Positions 1-8,530 of a stretch of DNA of 64,000 nt are shown here, piece by piece. Numbering within the stretch: the first letter of the stretch is position 1; every line of letters begins with the position of its first letter. A program made the position numbers and the translations under genes. The notes under the pieces were generated by a model. The model saw only the letters and a list, made by a program, of their open reading frames with translations. It did no database searches and was not told the DNA's origin. This DNA comes from an uncultured Clostridia bacterium. GTDB lineage: Bacteria > Bacillota > Clostridia > Oscillospirales > QAKW01. The stretch is from contig CALWYZ010000006.1 in assembly GCA_944385895.1 (NCBI GenBank), positions 1 through 64,000 of the forward strand, written 5' to 3'.

Positions 1-67
1 AGCAGGAAAATATATGCGCCGTTAATCGTTCAATTTTGCGTGTTATGGTATCATTTATAACAAACAG

Positions 68-347
68 CAGCAGATACTGCCGCACACCAGAGGATACCAC
101 CGCACACCAGCGGACACCACCTCGCCGCAGCGGATACCACCTCACCGCAGCGGACATCACCGCACCGCAGCGGATACCACCACGCCGCAGCGGATACCAC
201 CTCACCGCAGCGGACATCACCGCACCGCAGCGGACACTACCACGCCGCAGCGGACATCACCGCACCGCAGCAGATACTGCCGCACACCAGCGGATACCAC
301 CTCACCGCAGCGGACATCACCGCACCGCAGCGGATACTACCGCACCG
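68..347. repeat. 20-bp tandem repeat array, 14 units
   Basis: Fourteen contiguous 20-bp units follow the pattern CAGCGGAYAYYACCNCNCCG, with substitutions but no length change. Several higher-order blocks recur, for example alternating GGATACCACCTCACCG and GGACATCACCGCACCG units. The array sits about 30 bp beyond the stop codon of the DAHP synthase gene, at the 3' end of the aromatic operon. An open frame on the plus strand crosses it only because 20-bp units give a 60-bp (20-residue) periodic translation without stops; I do not regard that frame as a gene. The units do not look like CRISPR repeats because there are no spacers. Function is unknown. Confidence 0.95.
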
Positions 348-378
348 CAAATGAGATTTGATAACTTTGTGACTGATA

Positions 379-1410
379 TTACTTAAGCGTTTCAGCTATA
401 TCATATATTAACTTTTCGGTTTTCTCCCAGCCCAGACAAGGGTCTGTAATGGATTTACCGTATATATGCTCCCCAATTTTCTGTGCGCCGTCTTCAATAT
501 AGCTTTCGATCATAAGACCTTTGACCATCTTTCTTAAATCAGGGTTGTGGTTGCAGCTGTGAACAACATCCTTGGCAATACGAACCTGCTCAAGGCACTG
601 TTTTGAAGAGTTAGCGTGATTGGTATCGATTATAACCGCCGGATTTTCAAGACCGGACTTGCCGTACAGTTCATGTAGGTTGACAAGATCCTCATAGTGG
701 TAATTTGAAATATTTTTACCGGAGAAGTCAACATAACCGCGCAAAATAGCATGGGCAAAAGGATTGCCGTTGCTTACGACCTCCCAGCCGCGGTAAATGA
801 ACATATGCTTGTTTTGAGCTGCGGAAATAGCGTTCATCATGATTGAAAGATCACCGCCGGTGGGGTTTTTCATGCCGACGGGAATGTCAAGACCGCTTGC
901 CGTAAGCCTGTGCTGCTGGTTTTCAACAGAACGCGCGCCGATAGCAACGTATGACAGAAGGTCGGACAAATATCTGTGATTATCGGGATACAGCATTTCA
1001 TCAGCACATGAGAATCCGTATTCTGAAAGCGCGCTCATATGCAGATCGCGGATAGCAACTATGCCCTTGAGCATATCGGGATTTTCGTCCGGATCAGGCT
1101 GATGCAGCATACCCTTGTAGCCGGTGCCGTTGGTACGCGGCTTGTTGGTATAGATACGCGGAATTATGATAATTTTATCCGAGACTTTGTCCTCCACCCT
1201 GCGCAGTCTTGAAATATAATCAAGTACCGCCGTGCGGTTGTCGGCTGAGCAGGGACCGATAACAAGAATAAACTTATCCGATTCGCCTTTAAATACTTTT
1301 GCAATCTGCTCATCTCGGCGTTTTTTCTGCTCCGCCATTTTTTCGGAGACAGGATACTGCTGCTTAATAACCTGAGGAATGGGAAGTTTTCTTAGAAAAT
1401 TCATGTTCAT
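379..1410 (-). CDS. 3-deoxy-7-phosphoheptulonate (DAHP) synthase, class I AroF/AroG type
   Basis: This enzyme condenses phosphoenolpyruvate with erythrose 4-phosphate, the first step of the shikimate pathway in the cytoplasm. The 343-residue length and the motifs GPCSAD (about residue 53), IPRIYTNKPRTNGTGYKG and the LHQPDP stretch are those of the E. coli AroF/G/H subfamily, with no fused chorismate mutase or ACT domain. The ATG overlaps the stop of tyrA as ATGA, and AAAGGAG lies just upstream. It is the last gene of the operon, so the first enzyme of the pathway is encoded last. The feedback-sensing class (Tyr, Phe or Trp) cannot be told from sequence reading. Confidence 0.95.
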   Translation of the reverse strand: MNMNFLRKLPIPQVIKQQYPVSEKMAEQKKRRDEQIAKVFKGESDKFILVIGPCSADNRTAVLDYISRLRRVEDKVSDKIIIIPRIYTNKPRTNGTGYKGMLHQPDPDENPDMLKGIVAIRDLHMSALSEYGFSCADEMLYPDNHRYLSDLLSYVAIGARSVENQQHRLTASGLDIPVGMKNPTGGDLSIMMNAISAAQNKHMFIYRGWEVVSNGNPFAHAILRGYVDFSGKNISNYHYEDLVNLHELYGKSGLENPAVIIDTNHANSSKQCLEQVRIAKDVVHSCNHNPDLRKMVKGLMIESYIEDGAQKIGEHIYGKSITDPCLGWEKTEKLIYDIAETLK

Positions 1411-2279
1411 TTGTCGTTTTTCTCCTTTTTGTCAAATCTTTGCCGGCGATTTGTAGATGTGCGCATCATATCGCGCATGCCCTCACGGTCACCGTTTTTA
1501 AGTTTTGTATATAACTCGTCAAACGAGCGTCTGAACTTATCCATTTCCAGAAGCAGAGGCTCACGGTTGAGTAAAAACAGCTCGCTCCACATATCGTCGT
1601 TTATTTTCGCTATTCTTGTAAGATCGCGGAAAGAGTCGCCGGTATAGTGCTCCAGACCCCGAAAATCGTTGCAGCACATCAGAGACACTGCTATGCAGTG
1701 CGTAAGCTGGGACAGGTACGCTATCATTTCATCATGCATCTGGGGGCTCAGTTCCGACACGTCTGCAAACCCGAGAGTCTTTCCAAGATCACGGCAAAGC
1801 TCAATAGCTGACGCCGTGTTTTTTGATGTCGGAACAACTATATAATTGGCCTGACTGAACATTTTATCGTTTGCATTTTCCACGCCGTATACTTCCTTAC
1901 CTGCCATCGGGTGCGCGGCAATAAATTCTATGTCCGGTCGAAGAAATTCCTGTATTTCAAAAACGATACAGCACTTAACGCCGGTGACGTCGGTAATAAC
2001 ACAGCCGGGTTTGAAATATTTTTGGTTGTCAATAAGCCATTGCTTGAATACGTTAGGATAGAGCGCAAAAACGGCAATATCCGCCTGTCCTATAAGCTCG
2101 GGATCTATCTGAGTGGTGCCTTTATCTATTATCCCGTGTTCCAGCGCGTAGTCGATTGATTTCTGTGACCGCGTTATGGCGCTCACTTTAAATCCCTGTC
2201 TTTTAAGAGACATTGCGTAGCTGCCGCCCAGAAGTCCTAGGCCTACAATCAGAATATTCATGTTTTTGTCAAGCTTCAT
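1407..2279 (-). CDS. tyrA: prephenate dehydrogenase
   Basis: It oxidatively decarboxylates prephenate to 4-hydroxyphenylpyruvate using NAD(P), committing carbon to tyrosine. The N-terminal nucleotide-binding motif GLGLLGG lies near residue 13, and HPMAGKE near residue 123 is the conserved substrate-binding region. At 290 residues it is a monofunctional TyrA without chorismate mutase and with no clear ACT domain. The ATG at 2279 has GAGAGG about 8 nt upstream. It is separated from aroA by a 344-nt spacer full of short GC-rich repeats, the only large gap between structural genes of the operon, and overlaps the DAHP synthase gene by 4 nt. Confidence 0.93.
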   Translation of the reverse strand: MKLDKNMNILIVGLGLLGGSYAMSLKRQGFKVSAITRSQKSIDYALEHGIIDKGTTQIDPELIGQADIAVFALYPNVFKQWLIDNQKYFKPGCVITDVTGVKCCIVFEIQEFLRPDIEFIAAHPMAGKEVYGVENANDKMFSQANYIVVPTSKNTASAIELCRDLGKTLGFADVSELSPQMHDEMIAYLSQLTHCIAVSLMCCNDFRGLEHYTGDSFRDLTRIAKINDDMWSELFLLNREPLLLEMDKFRRSFDELYTKLKNGDREGMRDMMRTSTNRRQRFDKKEKNDK

Positions 2280-2367
2280 ATTATTAACCTCTCAATTGAG
2301 AATTTTAAAATGTAATGTTATGTGCGAGCGGTAAAAAGCCGCAGTTTAAAACAGGTATAAAATTGTC

Positions 2368-2622
2368 GCCTGTGCCCGCGGTCGGTGCCTGCGGTTGGTG
2401 CCTGTGCCCGCGGTCGGTGCCTGCGGTCTGAGCCTGTGCTCGCGGTCGGTGCCTGCGGTCTGAGCCTGTGCCCGCGGTCGGCGCCTGCGGTTGGTGCCTG
2501 TGCCTGCCGTCGGCGCCTGTGCCCGCGGTCGGTGCCTGTGCCTGCAGTCGGCGCCTGTGCCCGCGGTCGGTGCCTGCGGTTGGTGCCTGTGCCCGCGGTC
2601 GGCGCCTGTGCCTGCCGCCCCC
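2368..2622. repeat. mixed 19-bp/13-bp tandem repeat array between aroA and tyrA
   Basis: Fifteen head-to-tail units all start with GCCTG. Ten are 19 bp (type GCCTGTGCCCGCGGTCGGT) and five are 13 bp (type GCCTGCGGTTGGT), the short form lacking the six internal bases. The array fills the spacer between the aroA stop codon (2624-2626) and the tyrA start, ending 1 nt from the stop. It is much richer in G+C than the flanking genes. Open frames on the plus strand across it are by-products of the repetition. The remaining 2280-2367 is ordinary AT-rich sequence with no gene. Confidence 0.95.
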
Positions 2623-2623
2623 G

Positions 2624-3877
2624 TCAGTCCTCTAGTCTGCGTATTTGCGCGCCCAGCCCCTCAAGTCTTTCAAAAAAGTCAGGCATGCTCTTGTTAACAG
2701 CCTGAGCGCCGACTATTGTTCCGCCTGTCACAGTGCAGAGTACAGACAGTGCCATGACAATCCTGTGGTCGTTGTGTCCCGTAAGCGGCTGTGTGGGTTT
2801 TTTGAGACCGCAGCCGACAGTTATGCTGTTTTCGTGCACAGAGACTTTAACGCCCATTTTGGAAAGCTCGTCTGCCATTGCAGCGCCTCGGTCGCTCTCT
2901 TTTATTTTAAGCCGCCTTGTCCCTGTCAGAACACCGCCGTTATTTGCTGCCATTGAGGCCATCAGTACCGGAGCCAGATCCGGGCAATCGGACACGTCTA
3001 TAACAGGAGCGGATTTTGTAATAAGCGAAAAATGCTCCAGACATACCCTGTCTCCCTGAAGACTGTTAGTATCTACGCCTGTCACTTCAATTTCGTGACC
3101 GACTGTGTTGAGTGCATAGAAAAAGGCTGCGTTTGACCAGTCGCCTTCAACCGTATAGTTCACAGCGCGATAGTGTTGAGATCCGGGTATATATATGCTG
3201 CCGTCAAAAATATCCGTCGTAACCGAGAAAGTCTTCAGTGCCGACTGTGTCAGCTTTATATACGGCAGACTTTCAATTTTGCCCTCCGTCATTATTGTAC
3301 TGTCTTTGGCCAAAAGCGGCAGTACAAACATAAGTCCGCTTATAAACTGGCTTGATATGTCCGCCTGTACATGAAAAGTGTCGGGTTTAAGTCTTCCGCA
3401 CACTGTGACGCTTTGGTCTGATTGTTCAAAAACAAATCCGTATTTTTTGCAAAGTGTTTCGTACACCGAAAGAGACCGTGAAAACAGCCGGCTTGTTCCG
3501 CACAGTGTAAACCTCTGCCCTGTCACAAGGCAAAGCGGTATAATAAATCTCAGTGTACTGCCGCTCTCGCCGCACTGTATTATGCGTTCGTTCTGTCCGT
3601 TAAAAGCATCCGCACAGCTCCCGGCGCTGTCGGCAATAAGTTCGTTGTAGGCGTTGGAGCCGTTTATCGTTATGCTGTTAGGGTTTTTCGTTATAATAGC
3701 CCCCAGTGTTTCAAGGGCGCAGGCGGTAGCATTTATATCATCTGAGTAGGATATGTTTTCAATGCTGCATTTTTGTCCCGACAAAAACGCGCATATAAGC
3801 GCGCGGTGCGCCATGCTTTTTGAAGGCGGAGCGTTTACCTTTCCGTGTATTTTTCCTGCGCTTATCTCAACTATCAA
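2624..3877 (-). CDS. aroA: 3-phosphoshikimate 1-carboxyvinyltransferase (EPSP synthase)
   Basis: It transfers the enolpyruvyl group of PEP to shikimate 3-phosphate. The N-terminal PSKSMAHRAL (residues 18-27) carries the substrate-binding lysine, LKIKESDR near residue 324 is the conserved second-domain motif, and GHNDHRIVM follows. The 417-residue length is normal. The start is TTG with AAAGGAG about 8 nt upstream; an ATG-initiated start in a sensible place is not present, and the reading frame overlaps the end of the aroE-aroK fusion by 11 nt, implying translational coupling. Its stop codon abuts the repeat array that separates it from tyrA. Confidence 0.95.
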   Translation of the reverse strand: MIVEISAGKIHGKVNAPPSKSMAHRALICAFLSGQKCSIENISYSDDINATACALETLGAIITKNPNSITINGSNAYNELIADSAGSCADAFNGQNERIIQCGESGSTLRFIIPLCLVTGQRFTLCGTSRLFSRSLSVYETLCKKYGFVFEQSDQSVTVCGRLKPDTFHVQADISSQFISGLMFVLPLLAKDSTIMTEGKIESLPYIKLTQSALKTFSVTTDIFDGSIYIPGSQHYRAVNYTVEGDWSNAAFFYALNTVGHEIEVTGVDTNSLQGDRVCLEHFSLITKSAPVIDVSDCPDLAPVLMASMAANNGGVLTGTRRLKIKESDRGAAMADELSKMGVKVSVHENSITVGCGLKKPTQPLTGHNDHRIVMALSVLCTVTGGTIVGAQAVNKSMPDFFERLEGLGAQIRRLED

Positions 3878-5111
3878 AGCCGTACTCCTTTAAAATCAGT
3901 TCTGTAATGGCAGCTATATCCGCATCAGCGTCAATCTCAATGTCGCAGCTTTGGCGGTAGACGGGCAGGCGTGTTTCATATAGCTTTGCAAGCTTTTTTC
4001 TGTCATCTGACAGCGGACGCGTGTCGGTCACGGGCAGTTTGTCTATAGGACGGTTTATAAAGCAAAGCCTTCCGTTTTGTTTTAAAGCCGTGACGTTGTG
4101 CCTGTTTAAAACGGCACCGCCGCCTGTTGCGATTACCGCCTGGCACTGACAGCTCACAGAGTCTATTACCTCAGATTCTATCTTTCTGAAGAGCGGTTCT
4201 GAGCCTTTAGCAAAAATATCCGGTATCGACATTTTTTCCCGCTCAACGATTTTTTCATCAATGTCAATGAATTCTCTGCCAAGCCGCTGTGCGATTATCT
4301 GTCCGAGCGTGGTTTTTCCGCAGCCCGGCATACCTATAAGTACTATGTTCTGTTTTTCACGCAGAATATCGTCGTATACCCTGTCGATATCCCGCCTGCA
4401 AAATTTTTCACCGCAGAATTTTTCCGCTGCAAAAACTGCTTGTGCCACAAGCATATACAGTCCTCCGGCGGCAGGTATTCCTCTGTCTAGTGCCTGCATG
4501 ACAAGGCGGGAGCGCAGCGGATTGTATACGGCATCAAGCACTCCGCAGACATTCGGGAAGCGGTCAAGCTGTACCGCCGTATCATCAAGCTTTGGAAACA
4601 TGCCGCAGGGAGTGGTGTTTATAATTATTTCAGCATCGCTGTGGCAGGCATACAGCTGATCATAGCTGATGCAGCCGTCTTTTGCGGATCTGGAAACCCG
4701 GTATGCCTCCAAGGCGCCGCAGTGCTCAGCGACAGCCAGCGCAGTTTTTGAGGTGCCGCCGCTGCCGAGTATAACTGTCTTTTTATTTTTAAAGTCTATT
4801 CCCGCATTCTGTGCCAGCGCTTTCATACCGGAAAAATCGGTGTTGTATCCGTAAAGCATGCCGTCTTTGTTTACAATGGTGTTGACAGCGCCGATATCTT
4901 TTGCGGTGTCGCTGATATGGTCAAGGTATGGGATAACATCCTGTTTATAAGGAATTGTTACGTTTATTCCTTTAAACATCCTTGAGCGCATAAACTCATC
5001 AAGCTGTTGCGGTTCCAGCTCTAAAAGCTGATAGTCATAATTGCAAAGCCTTGAGTGTATTGTTTTTGAAAAGCTGTGAGCAAGCTTTCTGCCTATGCAT
5101 CCGTATTCCAT
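3867..5111 (-). CDS. fused shikimate dehydrogenase - shikimate kinase
   Basis: One 414-residue chain joins two consecutive-in-pathway activities. Residues 1 to about 250 are AroE: SFSKTIH substrate-binding motif, catalytic Lys in TIPYKQD (K56), Asp in NTDFSG (D92) and the nucleotide-binding GSGGTSKT near 116. Residues about 253-414 are AroK: Walker A GMPGCGKT at 260-267, a DIDEKI stretch and GGGAV. AroE reduces dehydroshikimate and AroK phosphorylates the shikimate formed, so the fusion could channel shikimate. The ATG follows TGAGGTGA. Fusion of AroE with AroK is known in some bacteria, but the usual arrangement is two genes. Confidence 0.95.
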   Translation of the reverse strand: MEYGCIGRKLAHSFSKTIHSRLCNYDYQLLELEPQQLDEFMRSRMFKGINVTIPYKQDVIPYLDHISDTAKDIGAVNTIVNKDGMLYGYNTDFSGMKALAQNAGIDFKNKKTVILGSGGTSKTALAVAEHCGALEAYRVSRSAKDGCISYDQLYACHSDAEIIINTTPCGMFPKLDDTAVQLDRFPNVCGVLDAVYNPLRSRLVMQALDRGIPAAGGLYMLVAQAVFAAEKFCGEKFCRRDIDRVYDDILREKQNIVLIGMPGCGKTTLGQIIAQRLGREFIDIDEKIVEREKMSIPDIFAKGSEPLFRKIESEVIDSVSCQCQAVIATGGGAVLNRHNVTALKQNGRLCFINRPIDKLPVTDTRPLSDDRKKLAKLYETRLPVYRQSCDIEIDADADIAAITELILKEYGFDS

Positions 5112-5115
5112 CTTG

Positions 5116-6198
5116 TCACCTCAGCCAGTCCGCACCGAATCTTGAAGCCAGTAAGTCGACAACAGTTAAAGCACAGACGCTGTCCACAACAGTGCGTGCG
5201 CGATGTACGATGCAGGGATCGTGTCTGCCCTTTGCGCTGATAACTGTGTTTTGACGTGATTTAAAGTCGACAGTCTGCTGCGGTTTGAAAATAGTCGGTG
5301 TCGGTTTAATTGCGGTGCGCATAACTATCGGCATACCGTTTGTAATCCCGCCGTTGATACCGCCGTTTGAGTTTTTGGTTGTGACGACATTGCCGTTCTT
5401 AATCACAAACGGATCGTTTGCAGCTGAAGCGCGCATTTTTGCGATTGCGAATCCGTCGCCGAATTCTACGCCCTTTACTGCCGGCACCGAAAACACGGCG
5501 TGTGAGAGCATGCCCTCAACGCTGTCAAACCACGGGTCTCCCACACCGGCGGGCATACCCATTATTACAGTTTCCAAAATACCGCCGACGCTGTCGCCGT
5601 CGTTTTTTGCGCAGACTATTGCATCCTTCATCTTTTGAGCCGCCGTATCGTCAAGCGCTGCAAAATCGGTATTGTCCAGCTTATCAAAATCCTTTTTAAA
5701 ATCGTCAAACGAACGGTCGCTGATACCGGCACATTCGCTGATGTGTGTTGCGATACTCACGCCTTTTTTCAAAAGTATTTGTATGGCAACAGCACCCGCC
5801 GCCGTAAGAGCAGCCGTGACTCTTCCGCTGAAATGCCCTCCGCCTCGGTAGTCCTCAAACCCGTTATATCTTTTAAAAGCCGTATAATCGGCATGTCCCG
5901 GGCGTGCTTTTCCGTAGTCGTAGTCTTTGGAGCGTGTGTCACTGTTGGGAATGATGACCGTTAACGGCGTACCGCATGTCCTGCCATCAAACACGCCGCT
6001 TATTATCTGAAACCGGTCTTGTTCGGTGCGCGATGTTGAAATGCTGCCGGCAGGTCTGCGCTTATCAAGCTGACGGCTGATAAAGCTATGATCGATCTCC
6101 AGTCCTGCAGGCAGTCCGTCAATGACGCAGCCTATATATGCGCCGTGACTTTCGCCGAATATAGTAACGCTGACGCTGTTTCCGAAAGTGTTTTTCAT
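5116..6198 (-). CDS. aroC: chorismate synthase
   Basis: It converts EPSP to chorismate by phosphate elimination with reduced FMN. GESHG near residue 14, the RPGHADYTAFKRYN stretch and the DYRGGGHFSGR segment are all family signatures, and the 360-residue length is typical. The ATG overlaps the stop of aroB as ATGA. As in other Firmicutes, reduced flavin must be supplied by another enzyme or by an intrinsic reductase activity, which cannot be told here. It lies in the centre of the aromatic operon, four bases before the aroE-aroK fusion. Confidence 0.96.
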   Translation of the reverse strand: MKNTFGNSVSVTIFGESHGAYIGCVIDGLPAGLEIDHSFISRQLDKRRPAGSISTSRTEQDRFQIISGVFDGRTCGTPLTVIIPNSDTRSKDYDYGKARPGHADYTAFKRYNGFEDYRGGGHFSGRVTAALTAAGAVAIQILLKKGVSIATHISECAGISDRSFDDFKKDFDKLDNTDFAALDDTAAQKMKDAIVCAKNDGDSVGGILETVIMGMPAGVGDPWFDSVEGMLSHAVFSVPAVKGVEFGDGFAIAKMRASAANDPFVIKNGNVVTTKNSNGGINGGITNGMPIVMRTAIKPTPTIFKPQQTVDFKSRQNTVISAKGRHDPCIVHRARTVVDSVCALTVVDLLASRFGADWLR

Positions 6199-7196
6199 AT
6201 TCTTAGTTCTCCCGCAAGCTCTCTGAGCCTTGTTTTATCCAGCTTTTGAGTTTCAAAGCTGCCTATCTGTCCGACATATATGCCGGTTATCGTATCCCCT
6301 GATTTTTTCTTGTCATGAAGCATGGCGTTTACAAGTTTATCCGGGTCTGCCTCAAAGCGTGTGGGAAGCCCGAGTCTTTCCAGCACCTTAGCAAGCCGTG
6401 CGCGTACAGAGTCAGAGCACATTGGCAGCATACCTATCGCTACGCATTCACCGTGATACAGTTTCCCGCCGCTTTCGCTTTCAACAGCATGCGCCAGCGT
6501 GTGTCCGAAATTTAAAACACGGCGCAGTCCGGATTCGTGTTCGTCCTGCTCGACAACACGTTTCTTTATTAGCAGACTGCGGTAGATTATAGTATCTATG
6601 TCCGCGCTGTCCGATTCTATCATTTCAAACAGCTCTCTGTCGCATGTGACCGCCATTTTTACCGCTTCTGCAAGACCGTTGGAAATTTGGCGTTTTGGAA
6701 GGGTGGACAGTGTGTCCGGGTCGATTATAACTGCACGGGGAGGATAAAACGCTCCCACTATGTTTTTATAGCCTTCAAAATCTATCGCGGTCTTGCCGCC
6801 TATTGATGAGTCGACCTGTGAAAGGACGGTTGTCGGTATGTTGTAAAAATCAATACCGCGCATGTAGCATGCCGCTGCAAAGCCGGTAAGGTCGCCCACG
6901 ACGCCTCCTCCGACCGCTGCGGCACAGTCATAGCGTGAAAGCCCCATGTCGGTGAATTGTTTCAGAAGCATTGCAAAGTTTTCAAGGCTTTTTGAGCTCT
7001 CACCCTGCGGCAGGGTTATGATCCTTGCAGATTTGCACTGGTCCGCTATCAGCTTTGAATAGCTTTCCGGTACGCCCGTATCGGTAACGATGGCGACAGT
7101 TCGGTCAAGCTTCAGTATTTTTCCGGCATTTTGCAGGGCGCCTCGCTTAAGTGTTATTTCATAACCGCCTGACGCGGTTTTAACAGGTATTATCAT
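6195..7196 (-). CDS. aroB: 3-dehydroquinate synthase
   Basis: It cyclises DAHP to 3-dehydroquinate with NAD and a divalent metal. The NAD-binding stretch GGGVVGDLTGFAA near residue 92, the PTTVLSQVDSSIGGKTAID motif and the metal-binding histidines in NFGHTLAHAVE mark the family. The 333-residue length is slightly short but complete. The ATG at 7196 has GGAGAGA 5 nt upstream. That RBS-start block is the last member of a 40-bp repeat array lying between aroB and pheA; the upstream copies carry degenerate versions of the same RBS and start. Confidence 0.95.
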   Translation of the reverse strand: MIIPVKTASGGYEITLKRGALQNAGKILKLDRTVAIVTDTGVPESYSKLIADQCKSARIITLPQGESSKSLENFAMLLKQFTDMGLSRYDCAAAVGGGVVGDLTGFAAACYMRGIDFYNIPTTVLSQVDSSIGGKTAIDFEGYKNIVGAFYPPRAVIIDPDTLSTLPKRQISNGLAEAVKMAVTCDRELFEMIESDSADIDTIIYRSLLIKKRVVEQDEHESGLRRVLNFGHTLAHAVESESGGKLYHGECVAIGMLPMCSDSVRARLAKVLERLGLPTRFEADPDKLVNAMLHDKKKSGDTITGIYVGQIGSFETQKLDKTRLRELAGELRI

Positions 7197-7200
7197 ATTG

Positions 7201-7350
7201 TCTCTCCGCTAATGTAAAATCATTAAATATTATCGTATCGTCTCTTAGCTAATGTAAAATCATTAAATATTATCGTATCGTCTCTTAGCTAATGTAAAAA
7301 TTTTAAACATTATCGTATCGTCTCTTAGCTAATGTAAAATTTATTAAATG
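7201..7350. repeat. 40-bp direct repeat, 3.75 copies, between pheA and aroB
   Basis: Three full 40-bp units start at 7201, 7241 and 7281 and a partial one at 7321, each beginning TCTCTYNGCTAATGTAAAA and ending TATCGTATCG. They fill the pheA-aroB gap and reach into the last codons of pheA (stop at 7344-7346). Read on the transcribed strand, each unit contains AAGAGACGATACGATAAT, closely resembling the true aroB start region GGAGAGACAATATGATAAT. The array therefore looks like local amplification of the aroB translation-start region, with the extra copies having lost the RBS and ATG. Unit 2 is nearly identical to unit 1, so expansion seems recent. Confidence 0.95.
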
Positions 7351-8432
7351 GAAATTTCCTTTTCAAAAGAGCCTACGACCTTAACGTCCATGCAGTGAGG
7401 AGCGAGCTGGCTGAGCATGCGCCTGCCCTCAAAGGAATTGATACATCCCTCGCCCTCGGCATAAAAGTAATAGCTCCAGCTCAGTTCTTTTGTCGGACGG
7501 CTCTTGAGTGCGCGAAGGTTAAATCCGTTCTCGCCGATAGCAGAAACCGCTCGTCCCAGACAGCCGGGTTCATTTTTGACGGTAAACAGCATAATAAAGT
7601 TATTGTCGTTAATGCTCTGAGCTTTCTGCGCTCTTGAAAACACTGCAAAGCGAGTGGTGTTTTTACCGCTCTCATTTATGTGGGACTGTAAAATTTTAAG
7701 TCCGTATTTGGCCGCCGCGTCTGTGCTTCCGATAGCTGCAAGCTCGTGCTTTCCCTCTTTTGCGACAAGTTCTGCCGCAACTGCCGTATTTACCGCTTCT
7801 ATGCTTTCAAAGCCATGGCGTCTGATATACCCTGCGCACTGTCCCAGAGCCTGTGGGTGGCTGATGACGCTTTTCACCTGATCCATTGTAGTGCCTTTGA
7901 CAGCAAGCAGGTTTTGAACAATCTCAGCCTGGTATATCCCGTTTATGTACAAAGGTCCGAAAAACGCAAGATCCATTACCTGTCCCACATCTCCGTTGTA
8001 GCTGTTTTCTATCGGAAGGAGCGCACAGTCGCACTCTCCGTTTACAACCGCGTCATATGCGGCTTTAAAGTCGGGACAGCTGACTGTCTGACCCTGCGGG
8101 AATATCTTTTTTGCTGCTATATCCGCAAATGCCCCCGGTACGCCGCTGTAAGCGATTTTCATACCGGTTATCAGTCTGCGCTGATAGTTTTTGGATATAT
8201 CCATTTCACTCTGAAGAAAATTCACATAAAATTCACGCAGAGTATCGTCCGAAATAAACTCACTGTTGCGGGTTATGACCTGAGCCTCTCTTGCCGTATC
8301 CTCTATCGGCATACCGCGCTGAGCCTTATAGAGCGCCACCTCCCGCACCGCCGACATGCGCTTTTCAAATAACTTTGCCATTTCTTTGTCACATTCATTT
8401 ATTTCCCTGCGTGCTTTTTCGATATCCGCCAT
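7344..8432 (-). CDS. pheA: bifunctional chorismate mutase / prephenate dehydratase (P-protein)
   Basis: It turns chorismate into prephenate and then phenylpyruvate, the committed path to phenylalanine. Residues 1 to about 88 are an AroQ-type chorismate mutase (paired helices with the EINECDKEMAKLFEKRM stretch), about 91-275 the prephenate dehydratase with the catalytic-site GKNTTRF motif, and about 285-360 an ACT domain with LKSRP, the Phe-sensing site known in this family. The ATG follows AAGGGAG. It is the first structural gene of the operon and lies behind the leader-peptide attenuator, so both transcription (attenuation) and activity (ACT feedback) probably respond to aromatic amino acids. 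Confidence 0.95.
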   Translation of the reverse strand: MADIEKARREINECDKEMAKLFEKRMSAVREVALYKAQRGMPIEDTAREAQVITRNSEFISDDTLREFYVNFLQSEMDISKNYQRRLITGMKIAYSGVPGAFADIAAKKIFPQGQTVSCPDFKAAYDAVVNGECDCALLPIENSYNGDVGQVMDLAFFGPLYINGIYQAEIVQNLLAVKGTTMDQVKSVISHPQALGQCAGYIRRHGFESIEAVNTAVAAELVAKEGKHELAAIGSTDAAAKYGLKILQSHINESGKNTTRFAVFSRAQKAQSINDNNFIMLFTVKNEPGCLGRAVSAIGENGFNLRALKSRPTKELSWSYYFYAEGEGCINSFEGRRMLSQLAPHCMDVKVVGSFEKEISI

Positions 8433-8467
8433 GTATTTTCTTACTCCCTTAAAATTTTCAGAATAAA

Positions 8468-8515
8468 AGCCCGCAATCCTATACTTTTTAAAATGAGTAT
8501 AACTGATTGCGGGCT
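8468..8515 (-). terminator. intrinsic terminator of the aromatic operon attenuator
   Basis: AGCCCGCAATC (8468-8478) and GATTGCGGGCT (8505-8515) form a perfect 11-bp stem, extended by an internal TATAC/GTATA pairing, and on the transcribed strand the stem is followed by TTTTATT. It lies between the leader peptide stop and the pheA ATG, about 36 nt before that ATG. That position means it must be conditionally bypassed for pheA-aroF expression. Confidence 0.85.
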
Positions 8516-8530
8516 ATCTATCGTATTCAG

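Noticed and set aside
68-347. Array considered as a CRISPR
   Set aside because: Units are contiguous with no spacers, diverge throughout and have no adjacent cas genes.
36-386. 116-codon plus-strand frame with 20-residue periodic sequence
   Set aside because: It is an automatic result of a 20-bp repeat without stop codons. There is no RBS, and it lies at the non-coding end of the operon.
2385-2956. Plus-strand frames of about 70-106 codons across the GC-rich repeat and into aroA
   Set aside because: They read repeat sequence and the antisense of aroA; no RBS and low-complexity products.
7746-8372. 208-codon plus-strand frame
   Set aside because: Antisense shadow of pheA, whose domains and motifs are complete.
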